Shown here one piece after another: positions 36,413 to 50,300 of a stretch of DNA of 62,881 nucleotides. Under the pieces are notes generated by a model that saw nothing but the letters and a program-made list of their open reading frames with translations, did no database searches and was not told the origin of the DNA. The translations under genes were made by a program, and so were the position numbers. Numbering within the stretch: position 1 is the stretch's first letter; each line of letters begins with the position of its first letter. The stretch lies in assembly GCA_023231475.1 (NCBI GenBank), contig JALJEE010001958.1:1-62881 (forward strand). The letters are read 5' to 3'. This DNA comes from Seison nebaliae (Eukaryota > Rotifera > Pararotatoria > Seisonacea > Seisonidae).

Positions 36413-39400
36413 ATGTTAACATGGAAGAAAAAGGGAAAAGAGAAAAAGAAGGAGGAAGTTACAGAAGTTGTCATGGATCCGTCAGCAGAAGTTTACTTAA
36501 TTCTCTTAAATAATTGTAAGTTGAAAACTATAAAATAAAATTGTTCGTGATAGATGCCGGAAGACGGTTATCAAGAGATTGGAATAAAGACGGAAGCTGA
36601 AATGGAGATCAGACTTCTTGAAGATCGGTTGAATCGGATAGTAATTGCACCTCCAATGAATCCACCGTTTACTTAAACATTTAAAATTGATATATAATTT
36701 ATTCGAAGATCTATAATTAAAGATCCACCAACCGAAGTAAGTGAACGTTATAAGACTAATACGCCAAAAGAAGAACTTGTTCATAAATATGTTGATAATT
36801 TCAAACAACAATACGAATTCCTTTATCCTGACCGGCGACCTCTACTTCTAACACCAGTGAATGAATGTGGAATTCCAGTTTTGAAATTTATTTAGAAAAA
36901 AATCACACTCACAATAAAATAATTTAGAAATTCGTCTCGTTAACCATAAAGGGAACTATAATGCCTTATATCGAATTGGAGAGTTGGTCGAATGCAGCAG
37001 CTTTTGTCGCCGATTTCCTCAACATGGAACCGTTGGAATGTGTTCACGACTTAGTTTCGATTCGTTACCATATCCATTTATAACTGATGATTATTTAAAT
37101 AGCCAAAGAAATTGTTTTCACCAACTTATATTATTAACGAACAAACTGGTAACTGTTTCGATTATTCCACGTTATTGGTGAGTATTCTAATTGCATTTGG
37201 ATATGACGCTTATGTGGTAAGTGGTTATGCATCGCGAGAGATTTGTAGTATGAATGGAACAAGGAGAATATACGAAGATTCGGATGATGAAATAATTGAA
37301 CCAGAACCAAAAGAAGTTAAGAAACCAGTGCCCAGATATTTGGTAAAGACGATGAAGAATTTCCAAAGTAAATTTTTAATAGAGGAACAGAAACGAGAAA
37401 AGAAGAGGAAGGAACAAGCCACATTACTTAAGCAACAGGAAGCAGATAGAATGCAAGAAGTTTAATCTCATCTTACCATTTGGGAAATTGACATTTGATT
37501 ATTAGTTGTCTGAAGCTCCAATACCAGATCCATTGAAAGGATTGAGAATTCATTCATGGGTAGTCGTTCTTCAAGGAAAGAGGGAAATTGGTGAAACTTT
37601 CTTCATTGAACCATTTACGGGAACCTCAAAAACGAAGGACGATTTAGAATATTATGGAATTGAATCGATTTGGAATGATCAAAATTATTGGATTAATATG
37701 CAGGATTGTACCGAAGGATGTTCTGTTAACCATTTTCATCTAAAAAGAGAAATTTAATAATTCTTCTTTAAGAATTTATCCTTTGATTTGTACGACGCTA
37801 CTAAATGGGAGTTTATGTTCCCTAGTGACCAACATAATCAATTAGCATTGCCCAGTGACGAAAAGAAGCCATTCGATAATCATGATGATGATGACGATGC
37901 AGATGATGATGCGGAAGTTTATTAAAACTTTTTATTTTCAATTATTAAATTATTCAGTTTTTGAGGAAAGAAAGAAAAAAAATTTCTTTACCCAACAGTT
38001 GGGTAGATCCATTGGTGATTACGAAAAAAAGTTATTTTAATATTATAATATTTATTTATAATATATATGTTACTCAGAGTTCGAAAGACGTTGTCCGATG
38101 GGTAAAAAGGTGGAAATTTACCGTCGAGTAAAAGTTGAGAAATACGCACCATTCCTGAAGAGAAATGGTTTGGTAAAACGAGTATTAAAATACAACGATC
38201 GAGAATGTTAATATCATTTGACAGTAATTTAATATGTTGATTTTATAGGTAATGAATTAATATATACGAAAGAAAAGTTTGAGAATCGTGCAGACAAAAT
38301 GTACAAGAAAGAAATAGACGAAAAAACCGGCGACGTTACTGATCATTTCTCCCCAGGTCGACCAAAAAGACTAAAAAGTTTCGGAAATTGTAAATTCAAT
38401 TAAATTTGTATTTGTACATTTTGAAGAACATAAATATAATTTATCTCATCCTGGACCGGAGAATGATCGACATATGTGGTTCTATTCGAATGCACGATTG
38501 GATGGTTTAAAAGAGAGAGTTGAAACTCCGACAACTCTTGTTGAAACTTATGAGGAGCGACCTGATTTTCTAATCGAACGAAATATAACGTTTGACAAAC
38601 GACAGAAGAAGTTCGGTCCTCAAGAAAAAGGATTATCACGTCCAATCCTTGTTTATTTTTTCTTTCATTAATTTATTCTCATTTTCTATCAAATATCAGA
38701 AAATTATCGAGACGTATGATCGATGTCTTGATTATGAAGCCAACTTAGATTTGAAGGAAGCCGTCTTCAATATAAAACGAGGAAAAATTGAATTAACATA
38801 TCATCGAGATGAGAATTTTATATCGTCATCCAAACGGACATTCATCAAAGCTGATGATAATAATGGTAAAATAACATTCAACGATTGGTCTTCAGATTAT
38901 TGTACTCATTATCAAGCCGATTCATTTATTCCTCCTCCGAAAGATTATGAGTTGTATGAGATGTATATGCAAAGTTTAGAGAAGGAAGAAGAAGCGATTA
39001 AAGTTGCTCGTCGTATCGAAGATGAAATCCGTTCCATCTTAAATGAGAGAACATTGGAAGAAGCAGCCGCCGAATTACATGTGTCCATTTATGATACTGA
39101 ACGAAATGAGAAAGCGAAGAAATTCCGAGAAGAATTGGTATATATTCTTTATTGATCATTTAATAACGTTCGTTTTAGGCTCGTCGAGAAACTGAAGAGA
39201 GGAAACGTCGAGAAATCGTCCAAACCGATTATTTGGCACCATTCCTCGCTCAATTTGGTAATCCGGATAAGATTGATAGGAAATTGGCATTCGACTTGAA
39301 GGAGAGATGTCTAGCTGACTTGAAGAAACGATTGATCGACAAAGCGAATTTAATGCAGAAACGGTATGAAGAAGTTAGTATTTGAAATGATACGATAGAA

Positions 39401-39644
39401 TGATGATAAAATGTTATAGGTCACTCTCGAATTACAACAACGTCAAGCGAACTATCAACAGACGCAATTGACTATGACGAAAGAAGAAGAAGAAGCATAT
39501 ATGAATTATTGTCAACAAACTATGTTCCAAATAAACATATTAGAATTACGACTAGCACGTCATAAGGAAATGGCTCCATACGAATATATGCGATTGGATC
39601 AAGTACTTCGAAAAGATACGAGATTAAGTCAGTTTTTCAATTGA
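36413..39644 (+). CDS. DRC7: Dynein regulatory complex subunit 7
   Basis: DRC7 (CCDC135) is a subunit of the nexin-dynein regulatory complex that links axonemal doublets in motile cilia and sperm flagella. Fourteen exons join in phase to 873 residues, essentially the length of the human protein. Conserved pieces: SWSNAAAFVADFLNMEPL, the transglutaminase-like core EQTGNCFDYSTLLVSILIAF with IHSWVVVLQGKRE, IESIWNDQNYWINMQDC, CPMGKKVEIYRRVKVEKYAP, WFYSNARLDGLKERVETPTT, SIYDTERNEKAKKFREEL, TDYLAPFLAQFGNPDK and the C-terminal coiled coil ending APYEYMRLDQVLRKDTRLSQ. The first exon (36413-36515) is basic and less certain; an ATG at 36554 is an alternative start. Introns are short and AT-rich. Poly(A) signal 58 bases past the stop. 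Confidence 0.94.
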
Positions 39645-39701
39645 TATCGATTGAAAAAAACGAATTTTATTGTTATTGTCAGGAAGGAGAAGATTTTGAA
39701 G

Positions 39702-39707
39702 AATAAA
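39702..39707 (+). terminator. Poly(A) signal AATAAA of DRC7
   Basis: Canonical hexamer 58 bases downstream of the DRC7 stop codon, followed by a T-rich stretch. Confidence 0.55.
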
Positions 39708-40071
39708 ACTTTTTCAAATTTGATTTTATTTGTTTTCATATTCTGCTATTTGTCTAGTCAAAAGAGTGATAAATGGTCGTTAGTGTTATTGTGAAATATA
39801 TTAATCAGATTTGAAAGAGAAGTATCACTTAAATTTGAATTTGAAGGAAGAATTCACAAAATAAAAAGGAGGAAAAAGAAGAAATACGGTTTTAAACTTA
39901 ATATCGAGAACTTTTTCATGAACATCGGTTTGGGAAGTGAAAAGAATGAAAATAATTCGAATATAAAAAGAGTTTATTCCAAGTAAAATATTAGGAAATG
40001 ATACAAGATGATGTAATAATAATTTTTTGTTTATTAATATTTATAATTTCCTCAACAACATTCTTTCAATA
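39708..40071. other. Convergent spacer between DRC7 and neuropeptide gene
   Basis: AT-rich, no frame of interest. Contains the 3' ends of both convergent genes. Confidence 0.4.
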
Positions 40072-40404
40072 TCAACCCATTCTCATGACGAACGACCGGC
40101 CCATACGAGGAATAAATGCTCGACCCATTCTTGGTACGAATGTTCTGGGATGTTTCTGACCTACTGGTAACGTCAAACGTTTCTTCATTGGTTGCATTGC
40201 TAAATAACGATTTAATGCGTTTATCAACTCTTCGTAGACGTTTTGTGTCTCGTTCGGAATGAAATTGTCGTTTTTATATGGTAGAGTTTCTTCCATGAAC
40301 TTGCTTAGCATATCTCGTTCATCTTGAACGGGTAACGAATTGGACAGATTGGTCAACAGCAATAATGATTGAAGAATGAAAAGACAAATGTTGATGGTTG
40401 ACAT
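40072..40404 (-). CDS. Neuropeptide precursor of the PRM-amide type
   Basis: The 110-residue precursor starts at the ATG at 40404 (an upstream in-frame TTG is not needed). It has a signal peptide (INICLFILQSLLLLTNLSNS), a spacer of about 50 residues, a tribasic KKR site, and a C-terminal cluster that reads TFVPRMGR, AFIPRMGR, SFVMRMG and stop. Each copy ends in Gly followed by Arg or by the stop, the pattern for C-terminal amidation, giving predicted ...FVPRM-amide, AFIPRM-amide and SFVMRM-amide. Known relatives by C-terminus are molluscan small cardioactive peptides (FPRM-amide) and arthropod pyrokinins (FxPRL-amide). Cleavage after GlyArg would be monobasic. The gene is a single exon standing alone in an otherwise gene-poor stretch. 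A secreted transmitter or hormone is likely. Confidence 0.8.
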   Translation of the reverse strand: MSTINICLFILQSLLLLTNLSNSLPVQDERDMLSKFMEETLPYKNDNFIPNETQNVYEELINALNRYLAMQPMKKRLTLPVGQKHPRTFVPRMGRAFIPRMGRSFVMRMG

Positions 40405-43400
40405 GATCCTGTTGCTCAATAAATCTTTTAGAAATCTGTGAGAAAATGAGAAAAAAGTTTGAGAATTCTTTTCATGTTGAAGTAGGAGGATAATATGATT
40501 AAAATTTATTATTAATTTAAACTAATATCGAATTCGGCAATCATTGTTTAGCGGTAAACAAACAATTCGCCCACATTATCCATGATCTCCCATTTCACTA
40601 ATAGAGGCGAATATTGCCAAAGAAAATTATTTGGCAATTCCATCAATCTTTCGTAATATCAACCGATGTTTCTATAGTAATTGTCATAAAATCGTTGTCA
40701 AAACTATGAATTGAGGAATGGAGAGATCGTTCAACGACGAAATTTCTTTTTCAAGTATCTTCATTATTTCATTAATTCGCAAAAAAACTATTTGTGAAGG
40801 AATTTAGGGAGAAACTTTTGAGTTTTTTCTGTTTGAAAATGAACATCTCATGAACAATGGTTATTAGGACGAACAAATAGAAAATCTCCATTTGTTCCAT
40901 GACGTCTGTCTTGTGAAATTAAGGAAAACAAGCAATAATTATTAAATCAAATGAAGTTTTTGCGAACGAAATTAATATTGATCAAATAAGATGTTTACAT
41001 TTTTCATTAATTCCAAACGAGAAATTGGTTAAACGATTAATAATCGAAGGAGAGAAACACAAAAGAGAGTATATTACATGAATATTGGAACGGATACCTG
41101 ATTAAGGTCTTGTTAGAATTTAGAAAAAAACACACGTATATGTATTTCTTTATCAAGCACAATAGATGTTAATAGAAAAAATCTTTACCAATTATCAGCA
41201 AGAATTAAATGTGCTGCCATCGTTAATCTCTGGCGTATAGCAATGAGTAATTCGTAGTAAAGAAGCTGTTAAGCTATCAGAGGAAATATAATGAAAAATG
41301 TTATAATAATATAATGGACTATGATCGCATGCCTACTAGTTAGATTATTGTATCACCCACTCTTTTTTCCTGCTCATGGCGTCCATTTCCGTTATAACTT
41401 TGTGAGTGTAAATGTGATAATTTATTGGGAGGCTTTTTTAGAACAATTAGTTAGGGAAAATGCCATACGAATGTGAGGGGGGCTAAGCGTCGATAGAAAC
41501 TTCAACACTATGATAAAGCGAATTATTGACATTTCGTTAATAATCGAATCAAATGGAATGTCGTGTCCCGAATCGTATGAATAAGTTGATTTAATTTCTT
41601 TTTATTTTTGAAATAATACTAGAAACAGTTTGAGAAAGAATTGAATTTATTTGATAATCAATTCCTCGAAAATCTTTCAAAAGTTTTGTCTAAAAAATAA
41701 AAGGAATCATAAATGTCTAGAAGAAAACCAATCAAGATTGATATTACGGTGGAAAAATGAAAATCATCTATTTACTATCACATAAAGCATAGTGACATAA
41801 GATTGAATGATATAATTCCTAATAAGATTATTAATGGAAAAGCTAATTAAGTTGTTAGTTCTTGAAGCTGATACTCCATTCTTCGTCAGTTGGAGAGATA
41901 ATAGAAGATTGAATGTGCATAAAGATAACACTAGGTAGTAATATGATAAAATATGACTAATTCTTCCTGTGTGATGAGGACAAGTGAGGAAATAAGTCAA
42001 GAATAATGATGGAAGAATGCCATCGTCTTTAAAATACTCCAAATAAATATTAATTTCTATTTCATAAAACTAATAACTGGAGAGAAATCGTTTGAAATTA
42101 GAAATTTGAGAAAGCTGTTTGGAGTTGACTGAGGAAATTCTCATAAATGATTTTTATGAATGATCTCTACTAATAGAAAACTAATGATGAATTAAGATGG
42201 AATAATGGAGATATGCCCATCTTATTCATAACCAATAATCAGATTTATTTCTTATTTATATTATAAACTTACTTTTACCCAATCTTGTCGATCATCAATC
42301 TTTTCACTGCAATTATCGATGAGATGGAAGCTGTTCTCGAAAGATTATCGTGATGTTCAACTGTCAAAAATATTTATTTGACAATAATATTAGCAGTAAA
42401 AAAAAAGGAGAAATTGAGCAATCCTCTCGTCATTGATCGATATGATGAAAACTTTCAACCTTTGTAAATTATAGGAAAACTATGGAAATAGAAAGTAAGA
42501 AACTACTTGTCAATTGTAATAATTTATACTTATTCTTCCTCGTGTTTATATACCATTTTTATAATCGTCATATTGACAGACAAAAAAGAAATGGAAACAA
42601 TTATGTATTTAGATAAGTAAAAATTAATCGACTACCAATTTACGTGTTCAACACTTAGGAAGACATGAATTTGGAAAGATGAAATAGATCAATTTGTTAG
42701 GAAATGTTAACTCATTCCAATTATACAGTATTTGCATGTTAAAATTCATCTATGCTTGAAAACATGAAAATTTTCTAATTTACAATCGAATTTTCGTTCG
42801 AACACGTTTATCTTAACAATGTCCTCCGAACGATTAGAACAATTCATTTAAATGTTATCACTACTTTTCATTCTTAATATTAACTTATCTTTAATAACAA
42901 TTGTCTTGCGATTCTAACATCACCATCATTTGCACATATTATTCTTGCTGAAATATTCTTATTAAATTGATCAATTTACATTCTTCTTCATACACAAGCC
43001 TTTGACGATTAAATGTAAATGAGACATGTAATTAGTATGTCTAAAAATTCATTTTAGCATTCTGTGAACAAATAGAACTTCCAATTCTATGCGTGGGAAT
43101 GGAAAAGATAATCATATTGATAATGAAAGTCACATATTTTGCACATAGTCCCTCATTCTAAAATTAATGTTGGTAAGAAACAAACCGTTTTTAAAACAGC
43201 ATTTTTTTTCTACCATCATCCAATAATTACACAAACTTCTTCAAAAAAATTTTTTGAGGAGGTTAGGGTTCTTTAAAGTTAATATAATTATTTATTATTA
43301 TTAATTAGTTGTGGTTATGTTTATAATGTATGTTGTCATTTTATTAATAATATTTATTCTTTTTATGAATTCTCTTGTAATTTATAATTATTTTCTAAGG

Positions 43401-44250
43401 ATGCTTCATATAAAATCTTCAATAATATCCTTCATTTTTTTGAATCAGTTGTGAGCATAATCGGGGCACTAACAAATATATTAATTGTAGAAACACCAAA
43501 TTGTACTGAAATAATTAATAAGATTTTTTTACAACAGTTTCCAATTTTTCCGAAAGAATAAAGTTTATCCACCTGAATTAAATCATTATAATTAGTTCGT
43601 TTAATCTCGCAATCCTAACCAGGATGATTGAACTTATTGTTGGTGGACTAATAAAAATATACAGTTATGTATCTCCGTTAGAAAATTTAAGCATTCGAGT
43701 GAATCTAACGAAAATAATTATTGTAGTATCCACTTAAGATGATATGCTACAGATTTTCACAATTTTCTTTGTTGCTAGAAAAAATTAATAATTTTATTTT
43801 TAGATATGTTTAAAATTAATTTCATAAAATTAATCGCTACAAATAATTAAACTTACAAGTTACGATCGCTACTTGTTAGTGTTATAACATTTAAAATAGG
43901 AAAGTAAATAAACGGACTATAAGAATAAATAACTTGCGGACATGTAAAACGGTGAAGAAACTTTACGCAGTAGTTGGATCAGCGTTCTTGGGTGGTTCCA
44001 TAATTTTGAAACCTACTGATAATTCACACTCATAATTGGAAACTCGAAATTATTGAGATTGCAAAGGTTTGAATTTTCAAGCTTACTCCAATTGGTTCAG
44101 TAAAGTTTGTTTACGATGAAAGCTAAAATTTTGAAAAGATAATGAAGATGAAATTTATTGGAGAATAAGGAAGTGTGCGAGTAAACGAAGGAGGTGAATA
44201 CATTTTTTGTTTTTGAATAATATGATAATAAATATATTCTGCAATTTCAG
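40405..44250. other. 3.8-kb AT-rich stretch with no gene seen
   Basis: Only short, low-complexity frames (for example 41764-42042 on -), no domain, no RNA gene recognised. The last 60 bases (…CTGCAATTTCAG at 44239-44250, with a GTGAAT donor-like site at about 44193) look like an intron of the trithorax 5' UTR, so part of this stretch is probably its promoter and 5' UTR; the other end holds the neuropeptide promoter. Confidence 0.45.
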
Positions 44251-44303
44251 TACTTTTGAAAAAGAAGGTGAACAATTTTCAGAAAGATATTTTTGGTTTA
44301 ATA

Positions 44304-47300
44304 ATGGATGCCGAAGTGGAATGGAAGAATCCAGTGAATGGAATTCAAGTGAAAGAAGAGAAGTTTGATGAAGGAGAAATGTACAAAGAGAAGGATGTAA
44401 ATAAGATGTCGATGAGTGATATAATGAGAGATCGTGTGACTGAAATAGAAAAGTTATGTCTCTCCTCTAATCTACCCGCAACGAATGAATGTCTGGGACT
44501 AATGAGTGAAATTAATCTACCGAAAAGTCTCATGGATAGTAGTTATATCAAATACTTATATCATTCGATGTTGATGACGCATTGGAAAGTAGCGAATCAT
44601 CATCTACTTTCCCAGAAGATGTTGGATACCCAAGAGAAAATTCCCAAGATTAACGACACGAGTGAAGGAAGAGAAGAAATAAATTATGTGATGAATCCAT
44701 TCGATCCTCATCAATTGAGAGAAGTCTATCTCTCCAAAGAAGTCAATGAAAATGGAAAATTATTCCATACGATGGAGGAGAGGACTTTATTCAAATTCTT
44801 CGTTCAAGCATATTCAGCTCTTTGTCGATGGAGAGAATTTCTTTATTATTTAATGGGCAGAGAGAAAGAATATGAAGAAGAATTGAAAACTTTCCAAAAT
44901 GAAAATCGAGTTACAGAATTGGTGGATAATGAAGAAGTGAATGATGTGAGTATGAGTGGGAGGAGTATGAGGAAGAGATTGAACATTAAAAGTTTAATCA
45001 ACGACGAGTTGAGTGACGACGATTTTAATGATTCGAAAGATCTGGGAACGATGAATGATGATATGGAAATGAATATTCGATTGAAGAAACAAGAAATTTT
45101 AGAATCAGAGATTTATGATGATGATGATAATGATGAAGATTATGTTGAAAATAAAATATTATCGTCAGACGATGGTGATGATTCAGTTGATTCGAATGAA
45201 TCGGATGTCGATGGATCGAAAGGATTGAGTAGTGATGAAGATGGAGAGAAAGATAGTTTACTCGATTTAAATGATGAAGTGATCGATATGAGAAAAGATT
45301 CGTCTACGACAACACATAAGAAACAACGATTAGAATCATTCAAATCGACACAATCTGGTTGTTCGGTTGATGAAGGAAATGACATTATTTCCGTCTGTAC
45401 AAGAAAATATAAATTATCATTAAAAAAAATTATTCGGAATCTTCATCTTCCGAATATTTTCTTTCCGAGATATAATTCGATTTATTTGTTGAATCATCTC
45501 TTCAATAAACGAGTTCAAATGGGTAATGGTTGGAAGAAGAATTTGAATTTGGGAGATTGTTTACGTGAAAGATTCGTTTTCTCTTCTAATGATGAAGATC
45601 ATTGTTTCTTTTATTCACTCATTGATCCAACATGTGTTCAAATAACAAATTCATTTGAAGAATTAATGAATTTATTGAAAGATTTAGATAAGAATCCATC
45701 GATCGAATTGAAATTTGATCAATTCAACAATTATTGGAATATTATGGAATGTGTTGAGAAGAAGCAACATCAAATGATGGAACAAACGAAAAGAAATAAT
45801 CAGAAACGAGGACCGAAAAAATCGAAAAGTAAACGTGGAAGAAAAAAGAAGAATATCAAATCGGAAGTGAATGATGTTGAAATGAAGGAAGTAGAAGAAA
45901 TAAATAATGAAATTAATTCTTTCTTACCAATCGATCTTTGTACTCTCGATTCATTACCGTTGATTAATAATGAGATGATATGTAAATCGATAAAAGAAAT
46001 ATTTGAGAAATTTACAATCGAACAAATTTTATTTGCGTCTCAATTGATTCTAATGGAGAAGATGGAGAAGAAATTTGATGAATTAAAAGAGAATTTGAAG
46101 GAAGAAGAGAAAATTGAAACGGAGAAAGAAACCGTTCGAAAATCATCAAGTTCACGACGTCGTGGACGACCAAGTCTTGGGAATGTCCAACATAAATCGA
46201 AGAGTTTTGAAGAGAAGACGAAAAATCGAGAGAATAATATAATAATAGGTCGAATGTTGCCGTTTGAGAACGATTGTTTATCATTACTCTTCTATTTACC
46301 GCTACGTCTCATTCAGAAAGAATATACGACATCAATCTTCTCATGGAAAGAAGAGGAGAATGATAAATTAAAAATGTTTTCCGATCTTCCCATCGACGAA
46401 CATCAACGATTCTCTTATTTTATTCATTCGTATTTTTTGGATAAATTTTATGAAAATTATTTCTCATCAACTTCATCGAATAAAGTGGAGGAATTGACGA
46501 CAAATGTTGAAGTGATGAATGAAGACGAAAAGATTGAGAATGAAGCGACAAAATGTGAAATAAATTTGGTGGTGAACGATCTGGTGGGAGAAGTGGATAT
46601 GGATACGAAAGATGGAAAGCAAATGAATTTAATTCAACTATTTTCAGATGAGACGATCGATCGACTTTATTTAACGAATCTACAACGAAGATTGAATGAG
46701 AAGGAATGGTTCGACCTTGATGAGAAAGAACAAATGTTATTTGAAATGTTGACGAGTGTGAAATGTGAACGGAATTTAATCAATATCGTCCAATTGTTGG
46801 AATTACCACCGAATGTTTTACATTTAAATGATTATATCGAATTCATCGATGATGGATCGATAGAGAAATGTTTCGTATGTGAAATAACACTTACTACTCG
46901 TATCTGCATTGAGAATATTGATGGGAAGACATTTCCTTTATGTGAGAAATGTGAAGATAATTTTCGATTTATTTTCCAACAAAACACTTCGAAAACATTC
47001 AACCAAATATGTGAATATGGAGCAAATTTATCAGGTATTATGTGTTACGATATAACATCATGTTATCTCTTAAATGATTGTCGTAATTGTTTCGTTCATC
47101 TTATCATAAAGAATTTTAGTTGGTGTGAATCATTTAAGATAAATCCGATGTCATTCGATCCATCAAATATAAAAAATTCTACATCGACTGATGAATTGAT
47201 TTATGATAATTGTCTCATTTATATTAATCGCAAATTGAGTCGATCAGTTAAAGAGAATTATTTATCACAATCGAATTGTATTTGCATTCCAACTAATATC

Positions 47301-50300
47301 AATTTCCAATCAGGAATTCATCGAAAAAATCGACGATTTAATCATTTGATTTCAACAATTCGACATATCGACGAGAATTCCAAAAGGAAATTCTTCAATT
47401 TCATTGAAGATCAATTCGATGTGTTGGAAGAGGTGATGGATCGATGTTTATCCTTCTATTCAATGACAACGGAATTATTCGATGATGATCGATTAGAACA
47501 ATTTTTCCCGAAACTTAATAAATCGAAATCAATTATTCCCAAACCTGTTATTAAACAGGAATTAATGGATAATATGAATTATCAACATCGAATAAATGGA
47601 GATGGAAAAATCGTAAGAATGACAAGTTCTCCAACTGATTCATTTAATGGCGATAAAATGGTGGGAGATCGTCATGATTATCAATCCAACGAATATTTGA
47701 ATAATAGTGAGAATAGATTATATGAAACTCAATTTAATGGACAAACAAATTCGAATTATTCTAATGACGAAAATATTAATATAACAGAAGAAGACGATAA
47801 TTTGTCGATTGGAAGTAATTTAAATTTTGTGGATGAAAGTTCAATGGGAGAGAATAAATTTACTAATTCGATATATTCTCATTCGAATTATTCGAATGAT
47901 TATCAATCATCTGAAATGGCACCATCAATTCAACATCATCATAATCCACATCAAGACAAATCGTCACCAAATCAATCTCTAATGAATATGACAAATATCG
48001 ATAAATCATACATGATGGAATCGAGAAATAATATGAATTTTGATATGACAAATAACAATAATATCGTTCAAGATATTCCATCTCATCATCAACAAAGACA
48101 ATCATGTTCATATAATGAAGGATATCAATCAAATAATTTTCATCAAACGGATGATGATATAACGAAGAATTATGATTATGGATATGATCAGAATGATAAA
48201 AGTGATGGAACTTATATTGGTACAATTCCTGAAAGTGAATTTATCAGTTTCCAATCACCACATTCAACCGAATCAGAAATGTCTGATGAAGAAATCACAT
48301 TTAACAATTATCCTCCAAGTAATAATTCGGAAGAGAATTTCATGAGAAATGTTATTGAGCCAGTAGTGGACGAACCAACTAAACCATTAGAGAAAGTGAA
48401 AAAGAAGAGAGGACCAAAACCGAAAAATTCGGATTTATCAAAGAAAATGAGTACGACTTCCAAACCATCTACATCGAAAAAGAAATCGTTATTTGAAGAT
48501 TGTGTAAAAAAACCGAAAAAACGAGGACGACCAAAAGGAGTGACAAAGAAATCTACAAAAGACGATAAGAGTCAAATAGAAAGTGAAGAGAATCAAGAGA
48601 AAATAGATGAGGAAGAAAATGTTCAAGATCCTTTTGCCAAATTCAAAGAATTGAAGGATCAACATCAGAACGAATTGAAAGACAAAGTCTCTTCGTCGTT
48701 GAATTCGGAGAAGAGACGTCGAAAACGGAAACACAAAGATTTCTCTGATTTCGTCACAACCACCGACGACGGAACAATTGGAGGAATTGGTGAGGTCTCC
48801 ATTTCCCAAAGAATTAAAGATATGACGAATATGAATACTGACGATATTGACATGGAAGAGGTAAATATGGAAACGAGAAATGATAAAGATATCGATCATG
48901 ATTATGGTGAATTGATCGAGAATGTTAATCAGGTTGATGGAATGGATTATTTCACTTACTCAATCAAAAGAGCTAGAAGACTACACGATATTGCCACACA
49001 GAATTGTCGAGAACAATTAAATGCTGATTTCTTAAGAAATCAAACGATGTGGCTCTATTGGTTTAGATCAACGGGGAAATTAATGTGGGAACGTTTAATT
49101 CATTTTGGGAAATATTTCGGAATTTCTGATGAGAAGAAACTTTTGTCATTATTTTTACAACACTATAAATACAACAATATCTTCGATGATCAATCAATCC
49201 GTCAAGAAACATCAGGATTGATGGATAAAAAACGGAAACGAAGAAATTCTAGTTCTGATAAAAAATATTTGACGAATCGTCTAAAAGTTTTATCTTATGA
49301 AATCATTGATAAATCAACACAAACGAATGTTTCATTCAGTTCGAAGAAGAATAAGAAAATTCATATGACGACTATGCCAAACATTTCATCATCATTATCA
49401 TCATCATCGTCATCTTCTTCTCATGTCAATAATTTTTCTCAAACGAACACAGATGATTTATATCAGATGAAAGTGAATCTAATATCAACCGATCAATCAG
49501 CTCGTTATAATCAATTGGCACATAATCAATTCCAACAACAACAACAGAAATTTAATAATACCAATATAAATAATGTGACGGATCATAATCAATTGAAAAA
49601 TTATTATGGGAAATTGATGGAGAATAATAATACAAATCGTCGAAATAAACAACAAGAATCGACGAATGATTTTACATTTGAAGATGAATTGAATTCTTAT
49701 GAATTGGAGAAATGTAAATTAAAGAGTCTCATCAAATTTAGTTCATTATCAGAATCAGAAAATAATCAATTCGATTCTTTAAATTCAAAGAAAATCTTTA
49801 AATTTAATTTTGTTGATTATAACAAATTTTTGACAAAGAATTTTCCCGTTCATCAATTTCAATCAATTATCATGAAACATTATTCATCTAACGTCATTCC
49901 AAATGATGACCTCCTTCCACTTTGTCGATTATGTTCGTCGCCTGTTTTGGTCGAAGATAACGAAGACATTTGTGACAATTCTCCTTTCTTTGATTCAGTT
50001 TAGTTTATCTCATTTCTTCTTTCGTTTATTCACATTTTTCTATATTGATATACATATTAACATTTCTCTTAATAAATCAACTTCTCTTTCTCTTCATCAT
50101 CAAATATTAAATTGAATATCTAATTTATCTTTTTTTCTTCTTTCCCCTTCCCTCTCTCTCTCTATCTCTCTCTCTCTTCAGACGATTCGCTGTGCGGTTT
50201 GTTGTGAATTTGTACATTTGTCATGTCTCGGTAGTATCTGCTCGATTTCCAACCGTCATTGGGACCATATTCGCCAATGGATTTGTTATGATTGTCGTTC

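Noticed and set aside
36506-36811. 101-codon minus-strand frame
   Set aside because: It is antisense to the DRC7 N-terminal exons and introns.
46860-46965. CXXC zinc finger of MLL
   Set aside because: Only four Cys in a C-x2-C ... C-x2-C arrangement, without the CGxCxxC clusters of CXXC domains.
47863-48899. Minus-strand frames of 120 and 136 codons
   Set aside because: Shadows of the trithorax coding strand, rich in His/Tyr/Phe as expected for the complement of its Asn/Asp/Lys codons.
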